The notes under the pieces were generated by a model. It was not told the DNA's origin. It ran no database searches and worked only from the letters and a program-made list of their open reading frames with translations. Shown here in pieces: positions 21,397 through 32,021 of a stretch of 64,000 nt of DNA. A program made the translations under genes and the position numbers. Numbering within the stretch: position 1 is the first letter of the stretch; each line of letters starts with the position of its first letter. This DNA is from Candidatus Gracilibacteria bacterium (lineage in GTDB: Bacteria; Patescibacteriota; Gracilibacteria; BD1-5; UBA2023), in NCBI GenBank assembly GCA_028687475.1, contig JAQUAB010000001.1:1-64000 (forward strand). Direction: 5' to 3'.

Positions 21397-22830
21397 TTAG
21401 CCTAAGTATTTGTTCGCACTATCCTCATCTTCTTCGATAAATATCTCTACCGCTCGTTTTGCCTTTTCGAGGAGTTTTTTCGAAGACTCACGAGCCATAT
21501 GAGAAGCTATAATTTTTTCGGAAATAAGGGATTGGATTGTATCAGGAAGAATAGGGACTTGAATCATTCAAACTTGTTCGTTTGAAATCTTCGGTTGAGC
21601 TGTTCTTGTTTCAAATCTTTCAAATTGAAGTTTTCCAATGATAGATTGTAAAATTAACTGAAGAACGATTGGAAGAACTTCTTTTTTGTTTCTAATACTC
21701 AATTTTCAAGTATTATTTGAAAGATAACAATTGTCAAATTTATCATTTACCAAAGCTGAAGTTCAAACAGATCAAATAGTTGCAAAAATAATATCATCTT
21801 TTGACACTCTTTGTTCATTAGTACGAATGAACGATTTGTCGATATACATAAGCTTATCTTCTCACAGATTTCACGATGAAAAATCCGCTCATCGTAAATA
21901 TGGGATTCACTCATTTTCATTATAAAATTCAGGTGAAATCAATGATCATCTTTGAATTTTACACATTTCAGAGAGTTTTTTTATTTCAAACTTTTTTAGC
22001 TTTCCAAGTAGTTCATCATATTTCGGCTGGAAAAACTCCGCATCACATCGACCAAAAAACTCGACTTCTGAACTCATTTTCTCTGTAATATTTTCCTCGC
22101 TGGGTTTCCAGTTCACGAGTCAGAGTTCAGAGAGGAGGATATTTTCTGCTTCCGCATAGAGGGATTTTGAAAGCTCTCTTTGCTTGTGAGCTTCCCCGAC
22201 AAGCTCAGCTATGGAAGATTGGAAAGTAGGAGATGGGAGAGGGATTTTAAAGTTTCCAACATCTGATACATTTAATTTTGGCTGAACATTTCCACTACTA
22301 AATTTCTGGAATTCGCTTTGCCCATATTTTGATATTAAAAATATAAAAATATATAATTTCAAAACTTGTGGATGATCTGAGAACTTGATGCCAATATTAT
22401 TTTCACTCACAGCAATCGTTCATATTTCGGGAGTAATTATGCTTAATCTTCATACTGTTCAAACTTTAGATAAAACTATATCATCTACTTCAAGATGATA
22501 TTTCTTCATTCTCGCAAACTCACTATCATCAAGAAACATCATTCATGTTTTCGATAAGAAAATATCCTTTACATCAGATATTCTAACAAAAGGGTTGCCG
22601 ATTTGCACATAACTTTCACTCTTTAAAAATGATCCAAATGGTCCACTAAAAACCTTGATTCATAAATCATTCAAACTCTTGGAATCTTTATTTTCAATTT
22701 TTATATACTCAAGACTATAAAATTCTGGATCTAAACGAGATTCATAAATATTACTCACTTCTACAATCGAAATATCCAAATTATATTTTTGGATGAGAGA
22801 AGTGAGGGATGGAGAGAGAGTGGAGGACAT
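21397..22830 (-). CDS. hsdS: Type I-like specificity subunit (HsdS)
   Basis: A 477-aa DNA-recognition subunit with two target-recognition domains. The first spans about 30-170 (DPEFYSLEYIKI, then PFVRISDVKDIF) and ends in a PLPSPTFQSSIAELVGEAHKQRELS coiled spacer. The second spans about 235-420 (FFQPKYDELLGKL, SPEFYNENEG, KDDIIFATIGSVGTSALV) and ends in a matching coiled spacer (LPDTIQSLISEKIIASHMARESSKKLLEKAK). This duplicated TRD-helix layout defines HsdS proteins that bind a bipartite site. It carries about ten TGA glycines. It starts 5 nt after the small membrane gene. Confidence 0.9.
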
Positions 22831-22835
22831 GGGGA

Positions 22836-23267
22836 TTATTTTAGTTTTGCAGATTGTCTTGTAACAAGAATGAAGGACGAAACCGTTGAAAAAATTAGAA
22901 CTAAATTACAGAGAATTATTCCAAGAAATGGGCATAAAGCCCAAAGAATAATGCAATTTACAAGAATCATATATGAAAATATAAAATATATGATTGAAAA
23001 GAGTCAGAATTTAATTGCAAAGATGAATGGTTCTAATAAGTCATCGAGAAGGGTTTTTCTATTGTCATGAATATTTTCGATTTCATATAATTTATTTAGA
23101 TACTTTGATGTTGCAAATACAGCGAAACTTGTCATATAAAATCCCACTATTACAGAAAGAAATGTGAGTAAATTTGCAATTAATTCTTTCTCAATTTTAA
23201 TAGGGAAAAGATATTGAAGAGCAGTTGATATTATTAATATGAGAGTAATTTGAGTAATTAATTTCAT
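22836..23267 (-). CDS. RexB-like four-helix membrane protein
   Basis: A 143-aa protein that is mostly membrane. An N-terminal helix (ITQITLILIISTALQYLF) is followed by a second (FLSVIVGFYMTSFAVFATS) and a basic/acidic cytoplasmic loop (KYLNKLYEIENIHDNRKTLLDDL). Two further hydrophobic stretches (SIIYFIFSYMILVNCIILWAL, GIILCNLVLIFSTVSSFILV) separated by CPFLG come next. Length, helix count and loop placement match the 144-aa RexB channel of phage lambda, though I see no clear sequence identity. One TGA glycine. It overlaps the preceding soluble gene and is followed within 5 nt by hsdS, so it is part of the operon. Confidence 0.6.
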
Positions 23268-24073
23268 GATATCTCATTAATTAGAATATTAAAAACAGAA
23301 TCTTTGTCGTACAGTCCATTTTCATCAGAATCAATATTAATCTGAATTTTATCTATAATACCTTCTGAGTTAAATATTCTATCAAATTTATCATCGTATC
23401 TTCATGTTATTTGTAACTTATCAATAGCACTGTTATCCTTTTGAGAAAAGAAAGATCATATTTTTGATTTTAATCTATCAGACATTTTAGCATCCTGAAA
23501 AGATATCTTTACTTCCATATTTCTAATTAAAGCACCATAATTATTAAAGTCATTAGTTAATTCATCTCATAAAATTCACACACTTGAAAACAAATTTGGG
23601 GTTGCTGATAAATATATTGATTGTATTCAGGTAATGTTATCAAGAAATTCCTCCCTGTTTATGATATTCTTTATTGCTACTTGTTTTCATAATTTCTCTT
23701 GTAAAAATATTTCTATTGTATGTTTCTTTCTGAAGTCGGAAAGAAATATCTTTTGTTCTTTGACATCAATAAGAATAAAAGTTTGCGAATCTCTTTCTAT
23801 CTGATCTACGCTTCTCGGATTATCCTCATCCTGCATACTTGTCCTATTGTAAACAACAGGTGGTCTTGGGAATATATTTCATTCCTCAAAGTATAATGAA
23901 ATATATCGACTTTGATACTCATTCTTATAGATTTTACAATGTGATAAAATTTCTCAAGCGATTTCTTGATTATCTTGTATAACTTCTGGTATTGTTGAAA
24001 AATCATTAATTGTAAATGGTTCATTCCCAATTTTCAGTAGTGCTATAGAAAAGGATTTTTTAGTGCTTCTCAT
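23258..24073 (-). CDS. RexA-like soluble partner protein
   Basis: A 271-aa soluble protein, invisible without UGA = Gly (nine TGA codons). I do not recognise a family motif. The first half has alternating strands (KSFSIALLKIGNEPFTINDF, YQSRYISLYFEEGN), then PRPPVVYN and a FILIDVKEQKIFLSDFR strand pair. A helix-rich middle and a basic C-terminal half (RLKSKIGSFF, RYDDKFDRIF) follow. Size, a cytosolic partner next to a four-helix membrane protein and the strand-then-helix order recall lambda RexA (279 aa) or KwaB/DUF4747-type sensors. It lies between the methylase and the membrane gene, with a 9-nt gap and an ATGA overlap. Confidence 0.6.
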
Positions 24074-24082
24074 ATAATTTCT

Positions 24083-25969
24083 CTATTTTAAAAAGCTAAA
24101 TCCCTGCTCCCTTCCCCACACTTCAAAAGCCTCTGCAATCTGGAGGAGATCAGATTGGAGATTATCTATACTTCGAGAGCTCGCATCGCGATAGACGTAT
24201 TCTCAGGAGTTATTTTTGAATGGGACTTTGGAAGTCGCGAAAAATATCGGGTAATTTTCTACTCGTTTATTAGCATTATCATCCCACTTTTGGAGGAATA
24301 TAACGCTTGTCTTTGTTCCTGTATGAGGTTTGAAACTATTTCACTCGATACCCACGACGGCGAGGATGCGTGCATGATCCATGATGAATTTGCGGATGTA
24401 TTCTTCACTTGTATTGTTGAATACTCATTGTGGAAGTACGAGAGCCAGTCGTCCTCCTGGTCGCACGAAGTTCAGATTGCGTTCGATAAAGAGAAGATGA
24501 CGAGAGATATTGTCGATATTTTTTCCTGTTTTTGGATGTTTTCCGAGTTGGAATTTGGCAAGAGTGGCAGATTCCTTGACCTCTCCAGCAAATGGAGGAT
24601 TCGCAAGGAGGACATCAAAATTGAAGTAGAGATATTCTTTCTTATTTTGCTCGTTTTTCTCATATTCATCGAATTCTGTGAGCAAGTCTTCACTCTTGAA
24701 ATCGACTTTTGTCGTATCTTGCCAAGAAGCACTATCAAGAGAATTTTCTTTGTAGATATGAGATTTCCCATCTCCAGCAATCAGCATCATTGCACGGGCA
24801 ATCTTGGATGACTTTTCATCGAAATCAATACCAAAAAGTGATTGTTTCGCATACGAGGACATCTTTGTGTTTGTCCAGTTATGTTTTTTCTTCAGGTACT
24901 CCATAGTATGGATCAGGAATCCTCCAGAGCCACAAGCAGTATCGATAACTTTTTCCTTTTCTCCTGGCTGCATCATACGAACACACATATCGATCACGAT
25001 ACGAGGTGTGAAATATTGTCATTTTTTACTCTTCGCGACATCAGGTATGAGGTATTCGAAAGCCTCATCGATGACCTGCAGATTAGTACCGAGGAGCTTA
25101 AATGTCTCAAGTTCACCCACGCAGATAGAGAGATGTTCAGGAAGGAGTTTTATGGTATCTGATTTTTCAAATACTCATTTCCATCGTCCTTTTGCTTCTT
25201 CGAAGAGACGAGTTATGTCAGCTTTCGTTTTATTCGCATCTTTCGTTGGAGATTTTCGAAATTCGAGTGGTCTATCAGGATTCTCGATGGATTCTTTTTC
25301 GTCATGAAGTTTCGCATAGATGAGCTTGAATATTTCATCAAAACTATCAAATCCAGAGTTTGCAAGTACGAGTTCCTCGATATTTTCGATAACTTCTTTG
25401 AGTTGTTTTGGCTCTTCGAGATCTGCGAGCATTATACGCCGAGCAAGGACATCATCGACCGTTTCTCAGAATTTTGGGATATCAGCAAGAGTGTCAAAAT
25501 CCTTTGGATATGGACGATAGAGAATGAGGACGGATTTACCATTGGTTGCAACACCAAAAGGCGCACCATCAGCATTGAGATAGCTCTTGAGTTGTTCGAC
25601 ATCGTTTTTCTCATGTGGAGCTTTCACTTCGACCATGAGATGAGGCGTTTCATTATCCTCGGAATAGATCACAATATCCACTCGCTTGGTCTCACGACCA
25701 AAACGGACAGATCTTTCGATATCCACTCGTTCTTTCGGGTACTTATATTTTTTGAGAAGTTCTCGGAGATAGAGTTGTCTCACTATCTCTTCTGGTGCAG
25801 ATTTTTTCTCACTCCAGACTTGTTTTTCCTCTTCTCCGCGTGAGTAACTTTTGAGCCAAAGCTTCCCATCCCGCTCATAAATACGAGTATCAATCTCATC
25901 GATTTCATCTCTCGTGAAAATAGAGAGAGATTCTGCTGGATTGGAAAATATTTTATGTAAGTTGATCAT
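24083..25969 (-). CDS. hsdM: Nuclease-methylase fusion (HsdR_N + HsdM)
   Basis: A 628-aa protein. Residues about 60-160 form an HsdR_N-type PD-(D/E)xK nuclease domain: D98 in RVDIVIY and E114-x-K116 in LMVEVKAP. After a helical linker comes an N6-adenine methylase with GQYFTPRIVIDMCV, the SAM site DTACGSGG (about 343-350) and the catalytic NPPF (457-460). Nuclease plus methylase in one chain and a separate HsdS is the plan of BcgI-type (type IIB) enzymes, and the length is close to BcgIA. No HsdR helicase is present in the window. It begins an operon with the RexA/RexB-like genes and hsdS. Confidence 0.85.
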
Positions 25970-26030
25970 ATAATTATAAATTTTTACTATTCTATAGAAA
26001 CTCCCTTCCCAATCAAATAAAAAAACACGA

Positions 26031-26471
26031 CTACAATCCTCAAAAATCACACTCTACAAAACTCATAGGAATCGCATTTCCTTCATTGATCTCATACATA
26101 GCACAGATGAATTCATCATAATTATCCACATAATCGAAGAGAGTCCCCACTCCTCGTATCTCGTTCACGACAATCTGATGCCAGAAGATGGACTTGTAGC
26201 GCTTGACGTTCACTCATCTGATCTGTGCGAATTGTATCTCTTGTTCATGGCGAAAAAATCCATAATGAAGCACAATCCGCTTGTCGGTGATATATCCTGC
26301 ATAGCGAATTCTCCGGACGAATTCTACGATCAGCCATATCGATAGAATGAATATGAACAGTCCCGTTCCTCATGTCAGATGTTCCGAAGAAACACTAAAG
26401 GCAACGAAAAGAAATATTCAAAAAATAACAGGAGTCATCCAGATAAAAGGCGTTTTTTTGAGAGTGTACAT
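26031..26471 (-). CDS. Membrane PH-domain (bPH2) protein
   Basis: A 146-aa protein with two N-terminal transmembrane helices (IWMTPVIFGIFLFVAFSV, GLFIFILSIWLIVEFV) followed by a bacterial PH-like domain with the usual YITDKRIVLHYGFF entry strand and QFAQIRGVNV. Three TGA glycines. Such proteins are common in CPR genomes and their role is unknown. It is 61 nt upstream of the nuclease-methylase gene on the same strand, with AT-rich sequence between them, so it need not belong to the defence operon. Confidence 0.7.
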
Positions 26472-26733
26472 TAATTTTTCATTTTCTCAGAGATGGAGTG
26501 CCATAATGTATAAAAATGAAATAATAATCCTCCAAACAAGACCTCTAACGTCACAAATTCACTTTTCCTATTTCGAAAGAGGTCGTCTGGATTGCGAGAA
26601 TTATATGAACCAAATATTACAGAAATATTAAATTTTGAAAGATTTTTCTGTTTTTGAACGTTTTCACTTGACTTACATAACATATATTGCATCATTATTT
26701 GTTTTATTCCATGAAACATGATAGGATGAACAT

Positions 26734-27372
26734 ATGACCCTTTCCACTTTTTTCGTCATCCTCTCTTCCCTCTTCTATCTCATCGGGATTGTTCCGTATT
26801 TTTACCATGTTTTTCATGGTCGAGTCGTGCCACATCCGTTCAGTTGGACGATATGGTTCATGTTCGCAGCTACGAGCTGATATTTTGTCTTTCTCACGGA
26901 AGGTTTCTCATATTCACTTATTCCCGTAATCATTCGTACAACAGCGCTACTCATCGGGTCACTTCTCGGATGGTTTTATATTCGCAAGATTCGCATCGGA
27001 TTTGCTGACTATCTCACTCTTTTTCTCGCGATTGCCATCATCACATGAACGAAGATTCTTGGAGTAGATGGAACCATTGTTTTTATGATTATTATCGATT
27101 TTCTCGTTCTCTTCCCTTCTCTGAAAAAAATCTGGATCAATCCAGCATCGGAAGATATTATTGCATGGATTTTTGCGCCGCTTTCTATCGGATTTTTTCT
27201 GCTTTCTCTGCGCGATATTTCGTTCTCGAATGCGGGATATTTTCTCTACCAAATACTGCTCAATGTAGCGGTTGCAATATTTATCTACAAGAGGAAGCTC
27301 TATGTATCGAGTTGGAAATATTTCTTCTGAAAATGACTCGAATTTTTTGCTCTCAGGAAGAAATTCTGGTAG
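26734..27372 (+). CDS. Polytopic membrane protein, unknown
   Basis: A 212-aa protein with about seven hydrophobic helices and almost no extramembrane sequence. Read with UGA = Gly it extends past TTCTTC-TGA to a TAG at 27372. Near the start it has YFYHVFHGRVVPHPFSWTIW, a motif-like stretch with several His and Pro residues seen in SWEET/PQ-loop-type small transporters, but I cannot assign it to a family. It is divergent from the PH-domain gene and followed 22 nt later by patA. Confidence 0.65.
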
Positions 27373-27394
27373 AGTATTTTTGTTATTCTGCATC

Positions 27395-28795
27395 ATGATA
27401 AACAACACCAATATGAAAGAAAAAAAGAAAAACATTCTCGACTATACGCACAAATGGCTCGAAGTCATCAAAGAAAAACAAACACCAACCCCAGAAGAAG
27501 CGAATTGGATCGTGAAAGAATCGGTACACAACTTCAATGAACACTTCAATCGATGATGGATGGAATATCGAAAATCCGTCACCCTTGCGGATCAGTGTGG
27601 AATTATTCCTGGTGATTGTGTCGGTGTAGAATGGACTGGGCGTGGCGCGAGATTTCGAGACGTTCTCGGTCGTGAGTATATCGACTTTCTCGGTGGATAT
27701 GGACTTCTCTCGCATGGCTGGTCGCATCCAGAAGTAGTCGAAGCGGTACAATCTCAACTCCTCCATAATCCGATGCCATCACAGGAACTCATCGATCCGC
27801 TTCGTGGTGTTCTCGCTCGTATTCTCGCCGAGATTACCCCATGAGATTTGAAGTATGCGTTCTTTGCTGGAAGTGGAACCGAAGCCAATGAATGAGCTAT
27901 CAAGCTCGCGAAAATGTACACCAAGAAAGACGGATTCATCGTCGCTACGAAGGCATTTCACGGGAAAACTATGGGTTCACTCTCACTCATCGGAAAAAAA
28001 GACTATCGTGCACCCGTCGGACAACTCTACGGTTGACCAGTGTATCATGTCCCATATGGTGATGCTGATGCGGTCGAACGCCAGCTCGAAATCTGTGAAC
28101 AGGTCGGAATTGGTATCGCCGCTGTGATGATGGAGCCGATTCAGGGTGAATGAGGAGCGATTGTACCTCCAGATGACTTCTGGCCTCGTATACGCAAAGC
28201 AACCAAAAAACATGGAGTTCTCCTGATTGCTGATGAAGTGCAGACAGGACTCGGACGTACGGGGACACTCTGGTGAGTGGATCATTGGGGAGTAGTTCCT
28301 GATATCATGACGATGGGAAAAGCACTCGGTGGTGGTGTGATGCCTATCTCAGCATTCGTCTCGACGGAGGAGATCTGGCAATCGATGATGCATCCGAATC
28401 CGTTCATCCACACGACAACTACTGGAGGTGGGGCACTCGCTTGTTCGGCTGCTATCGCGGCTATCCATGTCGCACTTCGTGAGAACTTCCCGAAGCTTGC
28501 CCGAGAAAAATGAGACTACATCATGAAGAAGATGCAGAAATTCGTCCAGAAATATCCAGAAATCTATGAAAGCGTTACGGGAAAATGACTCCTCATTGCT
28601 CAACACTTCCGCTCGGCAGAGATCGGATATCAGGTGACGGCAGAACTCTTCAAGAATGGAGTCCTCGTCGCTGGCACACTCAATAGCTCTATCACTTCCC
28701 GTATCGAACCACCGATCGTGATCAGCTATGACGAAATCGATGAATGACTCAAGGCACTCGAAAAATCTCTCAAAACTGTTGCGAAGAATCTCTAA
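27395..28795 (+). CDS. patA: Putrescine aminotransferase (class III)
   Basis: A 466-aa PLP enzyme that closely follows E. coli PatA along its length: MEYRKSVT, DFLGGYG, SQELIDPLRGVLA, FFAGSGTEANEGAIKLAK, the HGKTMG segment, EPIQGEGGAIVPP, DEVQTGLGRTG, MGKALGGGVMPI with the Schiff-base Lys, HTTTTGGGALAC and VLVAGTLN...RIEPP. It should convert putrescine and 2-oxoglutarate to 4-aminobutanal and glutamate. At least eight glycines are TGA, several in the active site. It lies upstream of glutamate dehydrogenase, which would recycle the glutamate. A second ATG six codons in (27413) is also possible. Confidence 0.92.
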
Positions 28796-28850
28796 AAAAT
28801 TTCTCTCACCATTTGGCAATAGAAAAATACTTGCTTTTCCCAAAGAAACT

Positions 28851-28877
28851 ATATTATGAGAATTATTCTCATAATAT
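28851..28877. repeat. Perfect 27-bp palindrome
   Basis: ATATTATGAGAAT, a central T, then ATTCTCATAATAT: 13-bp arms without mismatch. It lies between the convergent ends of patA and the small minus-strand gene at 28886. It may stop transcription weakly, since no T-run follows, or be a protein-binding site. Confidence 0.6.
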
Positions 28878-28885
28878 CTAAATAT

Positions 28886-29113
28886 TTATACTCAGAGAAT
28901 TCCAGCAACTTTAGCTCTATTCTCATCTGAAATAAATAAATTACCCCCTTTTCGTTCAACGAGTCTTGCAATCGCTTGTCTCTGCCACATATCAACATAT
29001 TCAATCATTGCAAGTGCACGTTCTCAGTAGATATGTTGAGTTGCGAATGCTGTTCGAACGTTAATCTCCTGAGCTTCTTCAGGAGTTGGTGATCATGGGA
29101 ATCCTTTACGCAT
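28886..29113 (-). CDS. Small hypothetical protein
   Basis: A 75-aa protein with three TGA glycines. It is helical and moderately acidic: SPTPEEAQEINVRTAFATQH, then ERALAMIEYVDMWQRQAIARLVERKGG and a short strand (NLFIS). I do not recognise it. The SPTPEEAQE start and Arg-rich helix faintly resemble the 65-aa ORF at 36659. It is divergent from the dehydrogenase gene. Confidence 0.55.
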
Positions 29114-29199
29114 AAAAGATAAATTAATTTATATAACAATCATTATAAATATCCTATACACTATGTCAATTAATTTTAATAACTACCAATAATTTTATT

Positions 29200-30483
29200 A
29201 TGTCTACGAATAATCCATTCCTCTCCGCTCAGTCTCAGATGAAGACTGCATATGAATTCCTCAAGGGAAAATATGATGGCCAGTTTCCGAAGATTCTCCA
29301 TCCAGAACGTATTATCGAAGTGAATATTCCTGTGAAGATGGATAATGGTGAAATCCGGAATTTCGTCGGATATCGCAGCCAACACAATGCTGCTCGTGGC
29401 CCATACAAGGGTGGAATCCGCTACCATCAGGATGTGACAAAAGAGGAGGTTATGGCTCTCTCGACGTGGATGAGTATCAAGACAGCTGTTCTCGATCTCC
29501 CACTCGGTGGTGGAAAAGGTGGAATCATCGTGAATCCGAAAGAGCTCTCTGAAGGTGAACTCGAACGTCTCTCTCGTGGTTGGGTACAGAAGCTCTATAA
29601 ATATATCGGCACACTCGATGATGTCCCTGCTCCCGACGTGAATACCAACGGGAAAATCATGTCATGGATGGTGGACGAATATTCGAAGCTCGTAGGACAC
29701 TGGACTCCTGGAGTTTTCACTGGGAAGCCACTCTCTATCGGTGGTTCACTTGGTCGTGATACAGCGACCGCTCAGGGTGGACTCTATGTGCTCGAGGCGT
29801 ATCTTCGTTCCGTCATTGCGAAGAATGAAGCAATCCAGGTTTCTGATGTTTCAGAAAATCCACTGAAATGAAAGAGAATTATCATCCAAGGTGCTGGAAA
29901 TGCAGGACTCAATATGATCGAACTGATTGCAAAAACAGGATCCATCCTCATCGGAACGAGTGATTCACATGGTGGAATCTACGATGCAAAAGGACTCGAT
30001 ATTACACAGATTGTCTCACTCAAGAATGCGAAAAAATCCCTCGAAGAATATACAAGTGCAAAGCATATCACCAATGCAGAACTCCTCGAACTCGAGTGTG
30101 ATATCCTCATCCCTGCCGCGCTCGAGAATCAGATCACGGCAGATAATGCGCAAAATATCAAAGCATCCCTCATCATGGAGCTCGCCAATGGGCCAATCAC
30201 TCCAGATGCGGATGTGATCCTATTTTCGAGAGGAATTCCTGTGATTCCAGATATTCTCGCGAATGCTGGAGGTGTTACCGTCTCCTACTTCGAACAAGTG
30301 CAGAACAATACGAATTATTTCTGGTCACGCGAAGAAATCCAGGAGAAGCTCAAGCTCAAGATGGAGACAGCGCTTCATGGGGTCATGAAAAGTGCTGAAG
30401 AGCATAGTGTCATGCTCCGAACGGGTGCATATGTCGTCGCTATGGAACGAATTCTTGAGGCGATGAAGGTGAGATGAGAATAG
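29200..30483 (+). CDS. gdhA: Glutamate dehydrogenase
   Basis: A 427-aa Glu/Leu/Phe/Val dehydrogenase. The substrate-binding half has FVGYRSQHNAARGPYKGGIRYH and PLGGGKGGI with the catalytic Lys, followed by DDVPAPDVNTN. The NAD(P) domain starts with IIIQGAGNAGLNM, the Rossmann GxGNxG. ECDILIPAALENQIT and the ANAGGVTVSYFEQVQN segment complete the family pattern. TGA gives Gly before the dinucleotide domain (PLKGKR). The true stop is TAG at 30483, two codons past an in-frame TGA. It can interconvert glutamate and 2-oxoglutarate for the upstream aminotransferase. Confidence 0.95.
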
Positions 30484-30498
30484 AAAACATGCTTATTT

Positions 30499-30541
30499 TT
30501 GACAAATAAAACTTCCCTCTTAGTATGCTGGGAAGTTTTAT
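30499..30541 (+). terminator. gdhA terminator overlapping a promoter
   Basis: AAAACTTCCC and GGGAAGTTTT (about 30508-30540) form a terminator-like hairpin. The same segment holds TTGACA (30499-30504) and TATGCT 19 nt later, which can start transcription of the BaiN-like gene at 30546, giving an almost leaderless mRNA. Confidence 0.6.
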
Positions 30542-30545
30542 TCAT

Positions 30546-32021
30546 ATGAAATCCATTTCTATCATCTGAGCCTGAGCTGCAGGAATCATGACCGCGGCGA
30601 CGATTCTCGAATCTTCGGATTCTCGCGATTTTCATATCCATCTTTTCGAGAAAAACAATTCTCCTGGAAAAAAGGTGATTATTTCTGGTGGTGGCAGGTG
30701 TAACCTCACAACAGGTATCGAAGATAAGAAAATTCTTCTCTCAAAGTACACGCGCGGAAATGAATTTATCAAGAAGGCTCTTGGGAAGTTCTCTCCGAAA
30801 AAGTGTCGAGAATGGTTCGAATCCCATGGAATTCCACTCAAATGCGAATCAGATAATCGTGTTTTTCCTGTTTCTGATGATGGAAGTGAGGTGGTAGAAG
30901 TTTTTGAGAAAATATTCGCGAAACATCGCGATAGAATCAGTTTGCATTATGGGGAGGGGGTTTCTACTGTTTCCATGTTTTCGTCATCCTGAACGAAGTG
31001 AAGGATCCAGGAAAATGAAAAACAGAGCATGGATTCTTCGTTTTACTCAGAATGACGGGCACAAGAAGGAATTCTAAAACAATTCCGCATCACCACTCCA
31101 AAGTGAGCCTATGAATCAGATATTCTCGTGATTACGACAGGGTGAAATGCATATGCTCATACAGGTTCCGCGGGTGATGGATATGCTTTCGCAAAAAGTC
31201 TCGGACATACAATCACAACCCTCTGACCTTCTCTTTCGAGTTTTCTCACGAGAGAATCTTGGATGCATGAGCTCTCTGGACTCGCCTTCCAGAATTCTGG
31301 AATCTTTTTTTCTTTGTCATCTTTGCGAAGCGAGGATCTCTCTGGAAAAAGTGAAGAAGTGAAAAGGGATTCTCACCCCAAGAGTACTTCCAATCTCTCT
31401 TTCAGAGAGAAAGGGGCATGTGTCGAGAATGACAAGAAAATAGAACTTTCCTGACCACTTCTCCTCACCCATTTCGGAATATCTTGACCGCTTGCATTTA
31501 TTCTCTCATCAGAACTTGCCTGGGAAACTATCGATAAAAATCATCCGAAAGAAGTATACTTCACTCCCCTTTCGGATATGGATTTCGCTTCTTGGGAGAA
31601 ATTCCTGAAAGACCAATTCCAGAATCATCCGAAAAAACTCATCACAAATATCCTCACAGAAAAACTTCCTCGTCGCTTTGTAGAAGTATTTGTTGCATAT
31701 TATTTTTCTCATATTGAGACGACTTTTGCAGCATCAATTTCGAGGTCAGAGCGAGAAAAACTCTCGAAACTTCTCGGCGAATGAATCCCAATCACACTCT
31801 CAGAACGTCGTCCTGGAGATGAATTCGTCACCGCTGGAGGCGTGAATACGGATGAAGTGAATCCTGAAACGATGGAATCCAGAATACAAAAAAACCTCTA
31901 CTTTGCAGGAGAGGTTCTGAATGTGGATGCGGTAACTGGAGGATTCAATCTCCAGGCATGCTGGGCTGGTGGATATAGTGCTGGAAAGGATATTTCTGAG
32001 AAGATTAATCAAACAAATTAA
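30546..32021 (+). CDS. BaiN/HI0933-like flavoprotein with repeat inserts
   Basis: A 491-aa NAD(P)/FAD-dependent oxidoreductase of the HI0933/BaiN family, normally about 400 aa. The FAD-binding GAGAAG (two TGA glycines), GRCNLT, DILVITTGG, AGDGYAFAKSLGHTIT, THFGISGPLA and the final AGEVLNVDAVTGGFNLQACWAGGYSAG are all conserved. Two extra segments explain the length: about residues 147-171 and 258-297 are translations of palindromic repeats (30983-31056 and 31316-31433), both entirely in frame. The first contains TGA codons that would be stops in the standard code. It converges on PPK2 and overlaps its end by 17 nt. Confidence 0.88.
30983..31056. repeat. Palindromic element 3, inside the BaiN-like gene
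   Basis: GTCATCCTGAACGAAGTGAA, GGATCC ... GGATTC and TCAGAATGAC form a 74-bp imperfect palindrome with the family's GTCAT/ATGAC ends. It is read as 25 sense codons, three of them TGA. Confidence 0.75.
31316..31433. repeat. Palindromic element 4, inside the BaiN-like gene
   Basis: It runs from GTCATCTTTGCGAAGCGAGG to a terminal GAGAATGAC, 118 bp. Its right half (31374-31422) is a copy of the CACCCCAAG ... AAAGGGGC core shared with elements at 14866 and 45522. It is fully open in the gene's frame. Confidence 0.75.

Noticed and set aside
20016-25969. CRISPR array or prophage in the defence-type island
   Set aside because: No regularly spaced repeats, integrase or structural phage genes were seen.
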